56,804 bases of DNA from Acidimicrobiia bacterium (GTDB lineage Bacteria > Actinomycetota > Acidimicrobiia > Acidimicrobiales > SZUA-35): NCBI GenBank assembly GCA_029863385.1, contig JAOTVU010000007.1, forward strand, positions 1 through 56,804, given 5' to 3'. A program made the position numbers and the translations under genes. Positions within the stretch are counted from its first letter, which is position 1, and each line of letters starts with the position of its first letter. This document shows, piece by piece, positions 34,162 to 43,643 of the stretch. A model generated the notes under the pieces. The model searched no databases and was not told the origin of the DNA. It was given only the letters and a program-made list of their open reading frames with translations.

Positions 34162-35103
34162 GTGGGCGCACAGCTGGTCAGGTTTCGCTATCAGGGAGAG
34201 CTCGGTTGGGGTCTGGTCGACGGTGACGAGGTTCGCGTCTTGGCCGACAGGACCGACACGTTGGCTGCCGTGCTGGAGTCGGCGAGGGACGGTCGCCCCG
34301 GCCCGGGGCGGTTGAGCCTGAACGATCTGCAGCTCATGAGCCCCGTCACTCGCGACGGCGACTTCGTCTGCCAGGCGACGAACTACCGCAGCCACCTGGC
34401 CGAAATCGGCCGTGATCCCGACCACGTGCCCTTCAATGTCTTCTTCCACAAGGCGTCGTCGTCGATCTGCGGCCCGACCGATGACATCGTCAAACCGGCA
34501 CATGTGACGTTGCTCGATTATGAGGTCGAGTTGGCGCTGGTCATCGGGCGTGACATCAGCGGGCCAATCGATGCCACCGAGGACACCCTCGGCCAGTGGG
34601 TGTGCGGCCTGGTCATCACCAACGACGTCAGCGCCCGTGACATTCAGATCAGTCACGAGCAGTTCAACAAGGCCAAGTCCTATCGCACGTTCGGTCCGAC
34701 CGGCCCCTGGCTTTGGCTGGCCGAAGGAGATGAGCTCACCCGGTGGCGGGAGCTCCGCCTCACCCTGAAGGTCAACGGCGAGGAGCGGCAGAACTCGCTG
34801 GCATCGGACATGGTGTTCGGACCGGTCGAGACGTTGAACGAACTGTCGCGTATTCGCGATCTGAAACCGGGGGACATGATCGCCACCGGAACGCCATCCG
34901 GTGTTGCGCTCACCCTGCCCTCGAAAGAAGTGATGGCTGCGAGCCGCACCGCGACTCCAGCCGAGCGATACGCCATGTTCCTCGAGAGTCAACAGGCCGT
35001 GTCGAAGTACCTCAAACCCGGGGACATCATCGAAGCGGCCATCCGCACCGACGACGGAAGAATCGACCTCGGCGTCCAGCGCAACCGGGTCGTGGACGCC
35101 TGA
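34162..35103 (+). CDS. Fumarylacetoacetate hydrolase-family protein
   Basis: 313 residues, GTG start two bases after the dioxygenase stop. The FAH C-terminal fold is clear: VCQATNYRSHLAEIG, FHKASSSICGPTDDIV, the metal-binding DYEVELALVIGRDI (E-x-E), VITNDVSARDIQ (D) and PGDMIATGTPSGVAL. The family includes acylpyruvate hydrolases, 2-hydroxypentadienoate hydratase relatives and HpaG-type isomerases/decarboxylases, so it probably processes the product of ring cleavage. It ends the three-gene cassette. Confidence 0.88.
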   Translation: MGAQLVRFRYQGELGWGLVDGDEVRVLADRTDTLAAVLESARDGRPGPGRLSLNDLQLMSPVTRDGDFVCQATNYRSHLAEIGRDPDHVPFNVFFHKASSSICGPTDDIVKPAHVTLLDYEVELALVIGRDISGPIDATEDTLGQWVCGLVITNDVSARDIQISHEQFNKAKSYRTFGPTGPWLWLAEGDELTRWRELRLTLKVNGEERQNSLASDMVFGPVETLNELSRIRDLKPGDMIATGTPSGVALTLPSKEVMAASRTATPAERYAMFLESQQAVSKYLKPGDIIEAAIRTDDGRIDLGVQRNRVVDA

Positions 35104-35113
35104 GTCCGGACGA

Positions 35114-35203
35114 TTGGAGTCCGAGTTGCTTGCCGGGGTGGCGGCGGCCGTCCCCGATGTGATCTGGAGCCAGCTCAACCCCCATCCCGGCCTCTGGTTC
35201 TAG
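35114..35203 (+). other. Possible gene remnant after the FAH gene
   Basis: A 29-codon frame from a TTG (LLAGVAAAVPDVIWSQLNP, ending HPGLWF) with natural-looking codons but no start context. It could be the tail of a fourth cassette gene lost by deletion. Too short to assign. Confidence 0.2.
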
Positions 35204-35228
35204 CCGGCTGATCGGCACGAGCGCCCGA

Positions 35229-36223
35229 TCAGCAGTCAGGCATTCGATCTCCGCCACGGGCACGCTGGAACGCACCGGAACTCGCTGGCATGGAACCGAA
35301 CTCCCGAACCCGCTTCCTGTCAGGCGGCGATGGGGATGACGGTGTCGGGTTCGAGTCGGTCCGCTCAGGGTCTCGTCCCGCGATCGCAAGGCCGATGACG
35401 ACGAGCGCCATGCCAACCCATCCGTACCACTGCAGCCGTTCGCCGAGAACAGTCACCGCAGCGACGGCTGCCGTCACGGGCTCGACGAGCGTGAGGGTCA
35501 CTGCGGTCGAGGTGGTGACCGAACGAAGACCCCACCCGTAGAGGACGTAGGCGACGCCGGTCGCCAGGATCCCGAGATGGGGGCCAGCGCGAGGCCCGGC
35601 CCGGTGGCGAGCCACCCGAGGGGCTGGCCGGCGAGGAACGGTACCAAGACCAGCGCTCCGATCGTGAACTGCCAGGCCAGCGCCTCGGTCGAGTCCATCC
35701 CCCGGTCGATCAGTCGTTTGGTCGTCAGGGCAAACAGTGCGTAGCCGAGGCCGGCGGTCAGCGATCCGATTGTTCCGATCAGGCTGAACATGGACTCGCC
35801 CCCACGACCGAGTACCAGAATCACACCCCCGGTGATCATGGTCGCCGTAGCCGCCGCCCAGACCGACGACGGACGTCGCTTCAGCCAGCCCCATTGGAGC
35901 GCTCCGGCGAACACGGGCGCGCTGCCGAGCGCGACAATAGTGCCGAGCGCGACACCGGAGCGTTGCGTGCCAACGAAGAATCCAGGCTGGTAGGCGGCCA
36001 CACCGATGGCGCCGACCGCGAGTTCGGCGAGGCTGGTCCGGGCCCGGGCCAGGCTCGGGCGACGGAAGACGAAAAGCCAGAGGACTCCCGCACCGACGAG
36101 AATCCGCATCGCTCCCACGCCGAGTGGCGTTGTACCGTCAGGACCGAGCGCCTGAGCAGTCCCGGTCGACCCGAAAAGCATCGCAGCTCCGACAATCGAG
36201 AGCATGTCCAACCGACGGAGCAT
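35229..36223 (-). pseudogene. EamA/RhaT-family transporter with a single frameshift
   Basis: Read from ATG 36223, hydrophobic helices typical of the ten-helix drug/metabolite transporter family follow in order (MLSIVGAAMLFGSTGTAQAL, VGAMRILVGAGVLWLFVF, GSLTAGLGYALFALTTKRL, ALAWQFTIGALVLVPFL). At about 35580 the frame is lost inside a run of five C (coding strand GCCCCCATC); adding one C restores LGILATGVAYVLYGWGLRSV, TLVEPVTAAVAAVTVLGERL and WVGMALVVIGLAIAG to 35229. The protein is otherwise complete. So this is either a recent homopolymer mutation or a sequencing slip in an intact gene. Confidence 0.78.
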
Positions 36224-36343
36224 GGACCGACGAGGATGTCCATCGGCGTCGGGAGACCATGACGTTCACTGGTGACGCGACGTGAGGCCGCTGCCGGCGA
36301 TTACACCGCGGCGGGTTGACCGGGAGATCCGGCTGGGCTAGGC

Positions 36344-37483
36344 ATGGGCTCGATGGCGGTCACCAGTGAGGCAGCCGAGCACGTCAGGATCGGTTTGAGC
36401 GGAGACGTGATGCTGGGCCGCGGTGTTGATCAGATCCAGCGTCATCCCGGCGACCCCACCATCCACGAGCCGTGGGCCACGTCCGCCTTGCGGTACGTGG
36501 AGCTGGCCGAGGCAGTCTCAGGACCGATCCCGCGTGCGGTTGACCCTGCCTACGTATGGGGGGACCTGCTGACCGATCTTTCGAACGCCGGGCTCGATGG
36601 GTTGATTGTCAATCTCGAGACGGCGGTGACCGACCGGGGTCGCCCGTGGCCGGGGAAGCGGATCCAGTACCGGATGCACCCGGCGACTGCGGAGTGCCTG
36701 ACTGCGGCAGCGATAGATGTCGCGGTGTTGGCCAACAACCACGTGCTGGACTGGTCGGAGCCGGGTCTGAGGCAGACATTGGAGGTTGTGGCCGGGTTAG
36801 GAGTGCGCCCGGTAGGGGCCGGGTGTAACGAGGCCGAGGCCTGGGAGCCTGCGGTGGTCGACGTGGCCTCCGGCTCCCGGCTGGTGGTGGTCGCGGCCGG
36901 GTCGACATCGAGTGGGATCCCGTCCGCCTGGGCCGCCGGGGCGGATCGGGCCGGGGTGGCGCTGCTGGACGGCTTGCAGGGCGAGTCGGTAGACCAGGTT
37001 GCCCGGCTGGTCAGATCGCGAACCGACCAGGCCGGTGATCTGGTGGTGATGTCGCTCCACTGGGGCGGCAACTGGGGGTACCGGATCCCGGTCGCCCATC
37101 GCCGCTTCGCCCATCAGCTCATCGATGAGGCCGGGGTCCAGGTGGTGCACGGCCATTCGTCCCATCATCCGTTGGGAATCGAGGTGTACCGTGGACATCT
37201 GATCCTCTATGGCTGTGGTGACCTGATCACCGACTACGAGGGCATTTCCGGCCACGAGGAGTACCGGGGCGAGCTAGGCGGACTCTACGTTGCCGACGTC
37301 GAACCCGGATCGGGCCTGCTCCGGCGGCTACGGGTGATTCCGACCAGGATGCGAGGACTGCGCCTGAGCCGACCGTCGTTCGACGACGTGGCCTGGTTCG
37401 CCGCCATGCTCGACCGGGAGGGGGCCAAGCTGGGGACCGCTGCGACCGTCGACGAAGATGGCTACTTGACCGTGCACTGGTGA
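36344..37483 (+). CDS. CapA-family metallophosphatase-like protein
   Basis: 379 residues (or 376 from the ATG at 36353). The CapA/PgsA fold is visible: RIGLSGDVMLGRGVDQ (metal motif), DGLIVNLETAVTDRG, DVAVLANNHVLDW (NNH), VVMSLHWGGNWGY and VVHGHSSHHPLGIEVYRG. These calcineurin-like residues (D, N, H) assemble a dinuclear metal site. Family members act in poly-gamma-glutamate synthesis or as uncharacterised phosphatases. No signal peptide or other capsule genes are present, so a capsule role is doubtful. Monocistronic. Confidence 0.87.
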   Translation: MGSMAVTSEAAEHVRIGLSGDVMLGRGVDQIQRHPGDPTIHEPWATSALRYVELAEAVSGPIPRAVDPAYVWGDLLTDLSNAGLDGLIVNLETAVTDRGRPWPGKRIQYRMHPATAECLTAAAIDVAVLANNHVLDWSEPGLRQTLEVVAGLGVRPVGAGCNEAEAWEPAVVDVASGSRLVVVAAGSTSSGIPSAWAAGADRAGVALLDGLQGESVDQVARLVRSRTDQAGDLVVMSLHWGGNWGYRIPVAHRRFAHQLIDEAGVQVVHGHSSHHPLGIEVYRGHLILYGCGDLITDYEGISGHEEYRGELGGLYVADVEPGSGLLRRLRVIPTRMRGLRLSRPSFDDVAWFAAMLDREGAKLGTAATVDEDGYLTVHW

Positions 37484-37552
37484 CGGGGACACACAGTCGG
37501 GCATCTGCCGACCAGTAGTCTTACGCCCCGTCCGCCACCGAGGTCGGCTCGC

Positions 37553-37571
37553 AGGTAGGGCATTTCGCCCT
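37553..37571. promoter_or_regulatory. AGGTAGGGCA element with overlapping hairpin
   Basis: AGGTAGGGCA (37553-37562) is the same ten bases as at 15695-15704. It overlaps an inverted repeat AGGGC-ATTTC-GCCCT (37557-37571). It lies about 130 bases before the oxidoreductase start. A shared binding site with the LuxR-type regulators is a possibility only. Confidence 0.3.
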
Positions 37572-37697
37572 TCATACCGACCGGGCGCCGGTTCCCGAGT
37601 TCGAGACTGCCGGCGCCGATGTGGTGTACTTCCGTCACCGGCCGGCTCCGGGTCGCCGGCCTGTCACACGCCCACCTTCGAACGAGGAGTGTCGACC

Positions 37698-39323
37698 ATG
37701 TCGAAAACGATGCCCCTTGCCATCGGTCCGGCCGTGACCCCGGCCGAGCTGCTGGCGGCCCTCCAACCGCCGCCCCCTGACGGCCCGCTGGCCGGGACCA
37801 GCTGGGACGTCATCGTCGTGGGTGGCGGGCACAACGGCCTCACCGCCGCCGCCTATCTGGCCCGCTCCGGCAGAAGGGTCCTGGTTCTCGAGCGACGGGA
37901 TCGACTCGGTGGCGCCGCCACCTTGGAGGAACTGTGGCCGGGTTATGTCATCTCACCGTGTGCCTATCTGGCCGGGCTGTTCCACCAGCAGGTCATCGAC
38001 GACCTGGGGCTTCGGTCCCACGGTCTCGAAATCGTCATGGGCGATCCAACGTATTTCGCCCCGTTCGAAGACGGTCACTCGTTCACCGCCTGGATGGACC
38101 CTGCCAGGACCGCCGAGTCGATCCGGACGTTCGCGCCGCAGGATGTCGAGGGCCACCTCGCCCGGGAGGCACTGTTCGATCGCATCCGCGACGCCCTCCG
38201 TCCGGTCGGCGACCGGGACCTCTGGCTCGATCACGCCCCCACCCGCGACGAGATCGAAGGACGACTGGGTGGCGACGAGGAGATGCTGTCCACGATGTTC
38301 ACCGACAGCCAGATCGATCACCTCCGCCGCTACTACACGGATGAGCGCATGGTGACCGCCTACGCCGGGCAGGGCATCATCGGCACCAACGCCTCACCGT
38401 TCGATCCCGGTACCGCCTCCATCGACTTCCATCACGCCTCGGGCCGCCAGGAGGGCCAGCCCGGCGAGTGGGGTTTCGTCATGGGCGGCGTGGGAGCTGT
38501 CTCCCACGCCCTGCACCGGGCGGCGGTCGAGGCCGGGGCCGTGGTGGCCGTGAAACACCCGGTGGCCCGCATCATCCCGACCGAGGGCGTCGAGCTGGCC
38601 GACGGCGGGATGGTCCACGCACCGCTGATCATCGCCAACGCCGATCCGGCCGTCACCTGCCGGCTGCTGGGCTCGGACGCCCCATCGGACTTCGTCACGG
38701 CCGTGGGGGCGGTTCCCCGGGAGAGCGCAACCGTCAAGGCGACCTTCGCCCTCTCGGCCCTCCCCGACTTCGGCCAACCACACGCCACCATGGCCCAGGT
38801 GGAGATCGCCCGCTCGGCCGAGGCCTTGCACGAGTCGTACCTTGCCGCCCGTCGGGGCGAGGTGTCGGACGAGCTGTGGTGCGAGCTGTACTTCCAGACC
38901 CCATACGACCCGTCGATCGCACCTCCCGGGTGCCATGTCCTCTCGGCCTTCTGCCAGTACGTGCCCTTCACCTGGGCCGACGGGCGAAGCTGGGACGAGC
39001 GCCGCAGCGAGGTGGGCAATCGGGTGATCGCCTCCATCGAGCGGTTTGCGCCCGGTTTCGGCGACCTGATCGAACACGTCCACATCGACGGGCCACCGGA
39101 CCTCGAGGAACGCGTCGGGCTGACCGGGGGCCACATCTTCCACGGCTCATGCCTGCCGGCGCACATGTGGGACAGGCGCCTCCCGTACCGGACCGGTGCC
39201 CCCGGGGTGTACCTGTGCGGCGCCGGCACACATCCCGGCGGCTCGGTCATCGGTGCCAACGGCCGCAACGCGGCCAGGGTGGTGATGACCGATACATCCT
39301 CCGACCCGGTGGGACGGGGATGA
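37698..39323 (+). CDS. Phytoene desaturase-like NAD(P)/FAD oxidoreductase
   Basis: 541 residues. The FAD site is DVIVVGGGHNGLTAAAYLARSG, quoted in part as VVGGGHNGLTAAAYLA, with VLVLERRDRLGGAATLEE following. The C-terminal VYLCGAGTHPGGSVIGANGR closes the FAD fold. It is closest in pattern to PYROXD2/carotenoid-isomerase relatives (GMDPT-type middle with WGFVMGGVGAVSHALHRAA), not to classical CrtI, since no other carotenoid genes are present. ATG 37698 has GAGGAG nine bases upstream. It is followed 51 bases later by an MMPL exporter on the same strand, suggesting a lipid or polyene oxidised and then exported. Confidence 0.84.
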   Translation: MSKTMPLAIGPAVTPAELLAALQPPPPDGPLAGTSWDVIVVGGGHNGLTAAAYLARSGRRVLVLERRDRLGGAATLEELWPGYVISPCAYLAGLFHQQVIDDLGLRSHGLEIVMGDPTYFAPFEDGHSFTAWMDPARTAESIRTFAPQDVEGHLAREALFDRIRDALRPVGDRDLWLDHAPTRDEIEGRLGGDEEMLSTMFTDSQIDHLRRYYTDERMVTAYAGQGIIGTNASPFDPGTASIDFHHASGRQEGQPGEWGFVMGGVGAVSHALHRAAVEAGAVVAVKHPVARIIPTEGVELADGGMVHAPLIIANADPAVTCRLLGSDAPSDFVTAVGAVPRESATVKATFALSALPDFGQPHATMAQVEIARSAEALHESYLAARRGEVSDELWCELYFQTPYDPSIAPPGCHVLSAFCQYVPFTWADGRSWDERRSEVGNRVIASIERFAPGFGDLIEHVHIDGPPDLEERVGLTGGHIFHGSCLPAHMWDRRLPYRTGAPGVYLCGAGTHPGGSVIGANGRNAARVVMTDTSSDPVGRG

Positions 39324-39374
39324 TCTGATGTGGGCCATTGTCGCCATCGACGCCGGCCCGTAGTGTTTAGCGGC

Positions 39375-41492
39375 ATGGATCGTATCGCCCGGGTCATCGT
39401 CGAACGTTCACGGCCGATCCTGGGGGTCACCGCCCTCATCAGTCTGGTGGCCGCGCTCATGCTGTTCCGGATGGACTTCAACGCCGACATCGCCGCAGTC
39501 GTGCTGGAGGGGAACGAGCAGGGCGATGCGTTCAAAGCCCTCCAGGCCGAGTACACCACGGCTGATCCCATCAACGTGGTGGCCACCGCCACCGACGGCA
39601 CCTTCCGCGACCCGGAATCGGCTGCCGCCCTCGTCGAGCTACGGGATCTGCTGGCCGGCACCGAAGGGGTGGCGCAGGTGGCATCACTCGTGCCCGAGAC
39701 CAACCCCCTCACCGGTCAGCCGCTCACCCCTGCGGTGATTCGGACCCTACCCCCGGGCGCCGTCGGGGCGCTGCTGGCCCAGAACCCGCTGGCTGACCTT
39801 CTCCTCGACGACGGCGCGACCAACACCCTCCTCCTCGTGACCCCGTCCGACGACGGCCTGTCGGTTGCCCGCTCGCTCGACGACCTAGACGCTCCGGAGG
39901 GGATCGAGCTCACGCTGTCGGGCAATCCGGTGGTGTTCGCCACCGTGCTCGACGTGCTGTCGTTCGTGCTCTTGTTCATTCCACCACTGGTGGTCGTGCT
40001 GTTGATCGGCACGTTCTATGCCACCATCGGCGACCGGCGGCTCAGCGCCCTGGCCATCTTCCCGGCCGTGCTCGGATCGTTGTGGACGTTCGGGCTGATC
40101 TTCGGGCTGGGCCGTCAGGTCGACATCGTCACCGTCATCGTGCCGATCTTCGTCATCGTCATGGGCTCGGCCGACGGGCTTCACTTCGTCACCCACTTCC
40201 AGGAGGAAGCCGAGAGCACTCCCGACCCGGTGGCCCGGGTCAGCTCGGCCCTTTCGCACGTGGGTGTGCCGATGATCCTCACCACCATCTCCACCGCCGC
40301 CGGGTTCCTCTCCCTGCTGGCCACCGACGTGCAGCCCATCCAACAGCTCGGGTTGTTCGCCGCCATCGGGATCACCTTCGCCGGGTCCATCTCGTTCTTC
40401 TCCCTCCCGGCCCTCATCAGCCGCCTCACCATCGAGCCCCGCCACCACGACGCCCTGATCGGCCCCAGCGTCACCGCCGGGCTCAAACGTCTGGTCCGGA
40501 CCCGGGTCCCGGCGCTCGTGCTCGGCGTTGCGCTGCTTGTGTTCGCCGGGATCTTCGTCCCTCGGCTCGAGGTCAACAGCGACCAGCTGTTCTTCTTCAA
40601 AGACGACGACCCGGTACGGCTGGCGTTCGAAAAGACCGAGGAGCTGTTCGGCGGTGCCACCCCCCTGGCCGGGGAGTTCGCCTACGACCCGGCCACGGGG
40701 GTGGCCGGATTGGCCGAGGTCCGGGCTGCGGCCGAGGTCCTCGAAGCCCAGCCGGGGGTGCGACGGGTGTTCTCGGTCGCCGACCTCGCCGGCCCCACAG
40801 GCTCCCCCGAGCTGGCAGCGGGTGTTCTGGCCGGGCAGGTGACCGTGCCCCTCGGCGACCTGGTGAGCGACGACGGCCTCCGGTTCGTGCTGTTCCCGGG
40901 CGAGTTCGATTCCGACGATCTTCAAGGGTGGCTCGAGGTCGTCGAACAAGACGACCGGATCAACGTGTTGACCGGCATGCCGGTGGTGTGGGACGAGATC
41001 GCCCGGCTCGTCCTGCGGGCCCAGGTTGTGTCGGTGGCCGTGGCGTTCGTACTGGTGGCCATCATGCTCTTCGCCGCTTACCGCCGGGTGCGGGAGACGC
41101 TGGTGTCGCTGGTGCCCATCGCGTTGACGGTCCTCGTCCTGCTCGGCTTCATCGCCGCCTCGGGCATACAGCTCAACCTGCTCACCGCGGTCATCTCCAG
41201 CATCGTGATCGGGGTCGGTATCGACTACGCCATCCACTACGTGGCCGCCATCGACCACGCCCGCCGCGACGGCAACGGCTATGTGCTCCGGGCCATCGAC
41301 CGGGCCGGACGCCCCATCGTGGCCAACGCCTTGGGAATCGCCATCGCCCTCACCGCCCTCTGGCTGTCACCGCTCAAGATCCACGCCCAGGTGTCCATGA
41401 TCATGTGGGTGGCCATGACCGTCGCCGCCGCCAGCGCACTCCTCCTCATCCCGGCCCTGTTACCCCGCCGGGGCGTTCAAGCCGAGCCGTAA
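39375..41492 (+). CDS. MMPL/RND-family membrane transporter
   Basis: 705 residues with two repeats. Each has an extracellular loop domain and a cluster of five to six helices. The first repeat has FVLLFIPPLVVVLLIGTFYA, IVTVIVPIFVIVMGSADGLHFV and PMILTTISTAAGFLSLLATD. The second has VSVAVAFVLVAIMLFAAYRR, TAVISSIVIGVGIDYAIHYV and ANALGIAIALTALWLSPL. GSADGLHFVTHF and GVGIDYAIHYVAAI are the proton-relay motifs of helices 4 and 10. Such pumps export lipids or hydrophobic compounds using the proton gradient. It pairs with the upstream oxidoreductase. Confidence 0.87.
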   Translation: MDRIARVIVERSRPILGVTALISLVAALMLFRMDFNADIAAVVLEGNEQGDAFKALQAEYTTADPINVVATATDGTFRDPESAAALVELRDLLAGTEGVAQVASLVPETNPLTGQPLTPAVIRTLPPGAVGALLAQNPLADLLLDDGATNTLLLVTPSDDGLSVARSLDDLDAPEGIELTLSGNPVVFATVLDVLSFVLLFIPPLVVVLLIGTFYATIGDRRLSALAIFPAVLGSLWTFGLIFGLGRQVDIVTVIVPIFVIVMGSADGLHFVTHFQEEAESTPDPVARVSSALSHVGVPMILTTISTAAGFLSLLATDVQPIQQLGLFAAIGITFAGSISFFSLPALISRLTIEPRHHDALIGPSVTAGLKRLVRTRVPALVLGVALLVFAGIFVPRLEVNSDQLFFFKDDDPVRLAFEKTEELFGGATPLAGEFAYDPATGVAGLAEVRAAAEVLEAQPGVRRVFSVADLAGPTGSPELAAGVLAGQVTVPLGDLVSDDGLRFVLFPGEFDSDDLQGWLEVVEQDDRINVLTGMPVVWDEIARLVLRAQVVSVAVAFVLVAIMLFAAYRRVRETLVSLVPIALTVLVLLGFIAASGIQLNLLTAVISSIVIGVGIDYAIHYVAAIDHARRDGNGYVLRAIDRAGRPIVANALGIAIALTALWLSPLKIHAQVSMIMWVAMTVAAASALLLIPALLPRRGVQAEP

Positions 41493-41553
41493 ACCACGCC
41501 GGCTCGCCTACGGCCGACTCGCTCCCGGGCCCGACCACATCTAGCATCGGCCC

Positions 41554-43029
41554 ATGGAGCCATCGCACCGTCGGATTCGCCTTCACCCGAATGACAACGT
41601 GGCGGTGGCCGTCGCCGATGAGGATCCGATGCGTGGTCACAAGTTCGCCGTGTCGCCGATCCCACGGGGTGAAGCGATCCGCAAGCTGGGGGAACAGATC
41701 GGCCGGGCCTCCACCGATATCGCCGTTGGCGATCACGTCCACAGTCACAATGTGGAGCCGGCCCGCCGGCCGGCAACGGCTGACGACGCCGCCACCAATC
41801 TGATTTCCCGGCCCGAAATCGGCGAGGCGGTCGGACGCACCTTTGACGGCTACCACCGTCCCGACGGTCGAGTCGGGACCCGCAATCATCTGCTCGTCCT
41901 GACCTCGGTCAACTGTTCGGCGTCGGTGGCCAAGGTGATCGCCCGGATGGCCCGCGATCGGGGCCTGGCCGAACGGGCCAACGTCGATGGAATCACCGCC
42001 CTGACCCATCACGGCGGCTGCGGCATAGGGGTCGACAGTGAGGGGCTCGACAACCTCCGCCGCACACTCGCCGGCTACGCCACCCACGCCAATGTGGGCG
42101 GCGTCCTTCTCGTCGGCTTGGGCTGTGAGGCCAACCAGATCGACGCGTTGCTCGAACGGCATGGTCTGGTGCCCGGGGATCGACTTCGAACGCTGCTGAT
42201 TCAAGACGAGGGTGGTTCAGCGGCCACCATCACCCGCGGCGTGGAACTCCTCGGTGAGCTGGCCGAACAGGCGGAGACCGACCGGCGAGCCCCGGCCCCG
42301 ATCGCCAAGCTGGCTCTGGCCCTCCAGTGCGGCGGCAGCGACGGCTACTCGGCCATCACCGCCAATCCGGCGTTGGGTCGGGCCGCCGACCTGCTCGTGG
42401 CCCACGGGGCGACCGTGATCCTGGGCGAGACACCGGAGATGCACGGCGCCGAGCACCTCCTGGTGCGGCGAGCCGTCGAACGTGAGGTGGCCCAAGCCCT
42501 GCTGGATCGGCTCGAATGGTGGCGGGCTCACAGCGAACCGGAGGACAATCCCACCCCGGGCAACAAGAAGGGCGGCCTGACCACGATCGCCGAGAAATCC
42601 CTCGGTGCGGTGGCCAAAGCCGGCACATCACCGCTGGTCGATGTGCTGCGCTACGCCGAACCACTTCGTCCTAACCGGCCCGGGTTCGTGATCATGGACT
42701 CACCCGGCTACGACCCGTGCTCGGTGACCGGAGAGATTGCTTCCGGCGCCAACCTCGTCTGCTTCACCACCGGCCGCGGCAGCGTGTCGGGGTTCGCCCC
42801 GGCACCGTCGATCAAGGTGTCGACCAACACACCCCTGTACGAGAAGATGACGGGCGACATCGACCTCGACGCCGGCACCATCGCCACCGGCCGCGAGACG
42901 GTCGACGAGGTCGGTCGACGGCTCTTCGATCTGCTGGTGGCCACTGCCGGCGGTCGGGCCACCGCCAGTGAACGTCTCGGCTTCGGTGAGGAGGAGTTCG
43001 TGCCCTGGCAGATGGGCGTTGTGACATAG
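41554..43029 (+). CDS. UxaA-family (altronate dehydratase-like) hydrolase
   Basis: 491 residues, full-length with both UxaA parts. A short N-terminal SAF-like domain (RLHPNDNVAVAVADED, HKFAVSPIPRGEAIRKLGEQIG cut) is followed by the catalytic domain (GRVGTRNHLLVLTSVNCSAS, THHGGCGIG, VLLVGLGCEANQ, LQCGGSDGYSAITANPALG, NPTPGNKKGGLTTIAEKSLG cut, MDSPGYDPCSVTGEIASGAN cut). The conserved cysteines fit the metal-dependent dehydration of altronate, galactarate or related sugar acids. No other hexuronate genes are nearby, so the substrate is open. Starts 61 bases after the transporter. Confidence 0.86.
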   Translation: MEPSHRRIRLHPNDNVAVAVADEDPMRGHKFAVSPIPRGEAIRKLGEQIGRASTDIAVGDHVHSHNVEPARRPATADDAATNLISRPEIGEAVGRTFDGYHRPDGRVGTRNHLLVLTSVNCSASVAKVIARMARDRGLAERANVDGITALTHHGGCGIGVDSEGLDNLRRTLAGYATHANVGGVLLVGLGCEANQIDALLERHGLVPGDRLRTLLIQDEGGSAATITRGVELLGELAEQAETDRRAPAPIAKLALALQCGGSDGYSAITANPALGRAADLLVAHGATVILGETPEMHGAEHLLVRRAVEREVAQALLDRLEWWRAHSEPEDNPTPGNKKGGLTTIAEKSLGAVAKAGTSPLVDVLRYAEPLRPNRPGFVIMDSPGYDPCSVTGEIASGANLVCFTTGRGSVSGFAPAPSIKVSTNTPLYEKMTGDIDLDAGTIATGRETVDEVGRRLFDLLVATAGGRATASERLGFGEEEFVPWQMGVVT

Positions 43030-43065
43030 CCACCCACTGGCTCGGTCAGGCACCCGGTTTCGACA

Positions 43066-43087
43066 CCAGCCGAGGCCCCTCGGTTGG
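43066..43087. terminator. Bidirectional hairpin between convergent genes
   Basis: CCAGCCGAGG / CCTCGGTTGG with a two-base loop, ten positions with one G-T wobble, placed between the UxaA stop and the MarR stop. It could end both transcripts, although no U-tract is visible. Confidence 0.5.
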
Positions 43088-43101
43088 GCTGTCCGGAGAC
43101 G

Positions 43102-43560
43102 CTAGGAGGACCGCCCGGAGAGCCCATCACGGAGCGCTCGGCTGACCTCGGCGAGGGAATTCACCCGATCTGCCCCCAAGGAGGCCACCAGATGGCGATC
43201 GATGCTTTCGAGATGGGCCGGGAGCGCCGACCCCAGCACCGCGTGGCCGCGCTCGGTCAAGGCAACTCGAACGATCCGACGATCCCGTTCGTCGGCACGA
43301 CGCTGGATCAACCCGTCGTGCTCCAGCCGGTCGACGAGGCGCGTGGCACCCCCGCTCGACAGCACAACGGCCCGCGCCAGGTCGGATGCTGTGAGGCTCT
43401 GCCCCGGACTCCGAGCCAGCCGGATCAGCACCTCGAGCCACTTCAGGCGGAGCCCGCAGGCGGCCCGCAGCTCCCGATCGAGGACGCCAACGAGCTCGGC
43501 GTGAGCCTCCAGAAACAGACCGACCGCAGTGATACGTTCATCCTCGAGGCTTGCTGACAT
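43102..43560 (-). CDS. MarR-family transcriptional regulator
   Basis: 152 residues. The winged-helix core is clear: LKWLEVLIRLARSPGQSLTA, DLARAVVLSSGGATRLVDRLE (recognition helix), GLIQRRADERDRRIVRVALTERG (the wing with the DxRxxxVxLT signature). MarR dimers usually repress a divergent gene and are released by small phenolics or oxidation. The divergent neighbour is the cupredoxin lipoprotein, 83 bases away. The ATG at 43560 is preferred over a GTG at 43572. Confidence 0.88.
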   Translation of the reverse strand: MSASLEDERITAVGLFLEAHAELVGVLDRELRAACGLRLKWLEVLIRLARSPGQSLTASDLARAVVLSSGGATRLVDRLEHDGLIQRRADERDRRIVRVALTERGHAVLGSALPAHLESIDRHLVASLGADRVNSLAEVSRALRDGLSGRSS

Positions 43561-43603
43561 CGTGGGATCCACCGTGAGTAGGGACGGAAGTCTCTCTTCC
43601 TCC

Positions 43604-43614
43604 GCAATAGTTGC
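43604..43614. promoter_or_regulatory. Small palindrome in the MarR-cupredoxin intergenic region
   Basis: GCAA-TAG-TTGC, a short perfect inverted repeat in an A/T-rich stretch, immediately followed by ATTGTAAGAT. A TTGC half-site is common in MarR operators, but with four-base arms this is only suggestive. Confidence 0.3.
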
Positions 43615-43643
43615 ATTGTAAGATGTCTTCTGAGGTGATTTCC

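Noticed and set aside
39885..41258. 457-codon minus-strand frame opposite the MMPL gene
   Set aside because: Very His/Asp/Glu/Gln rich antisense reading of transmembrane codons; not a protein.
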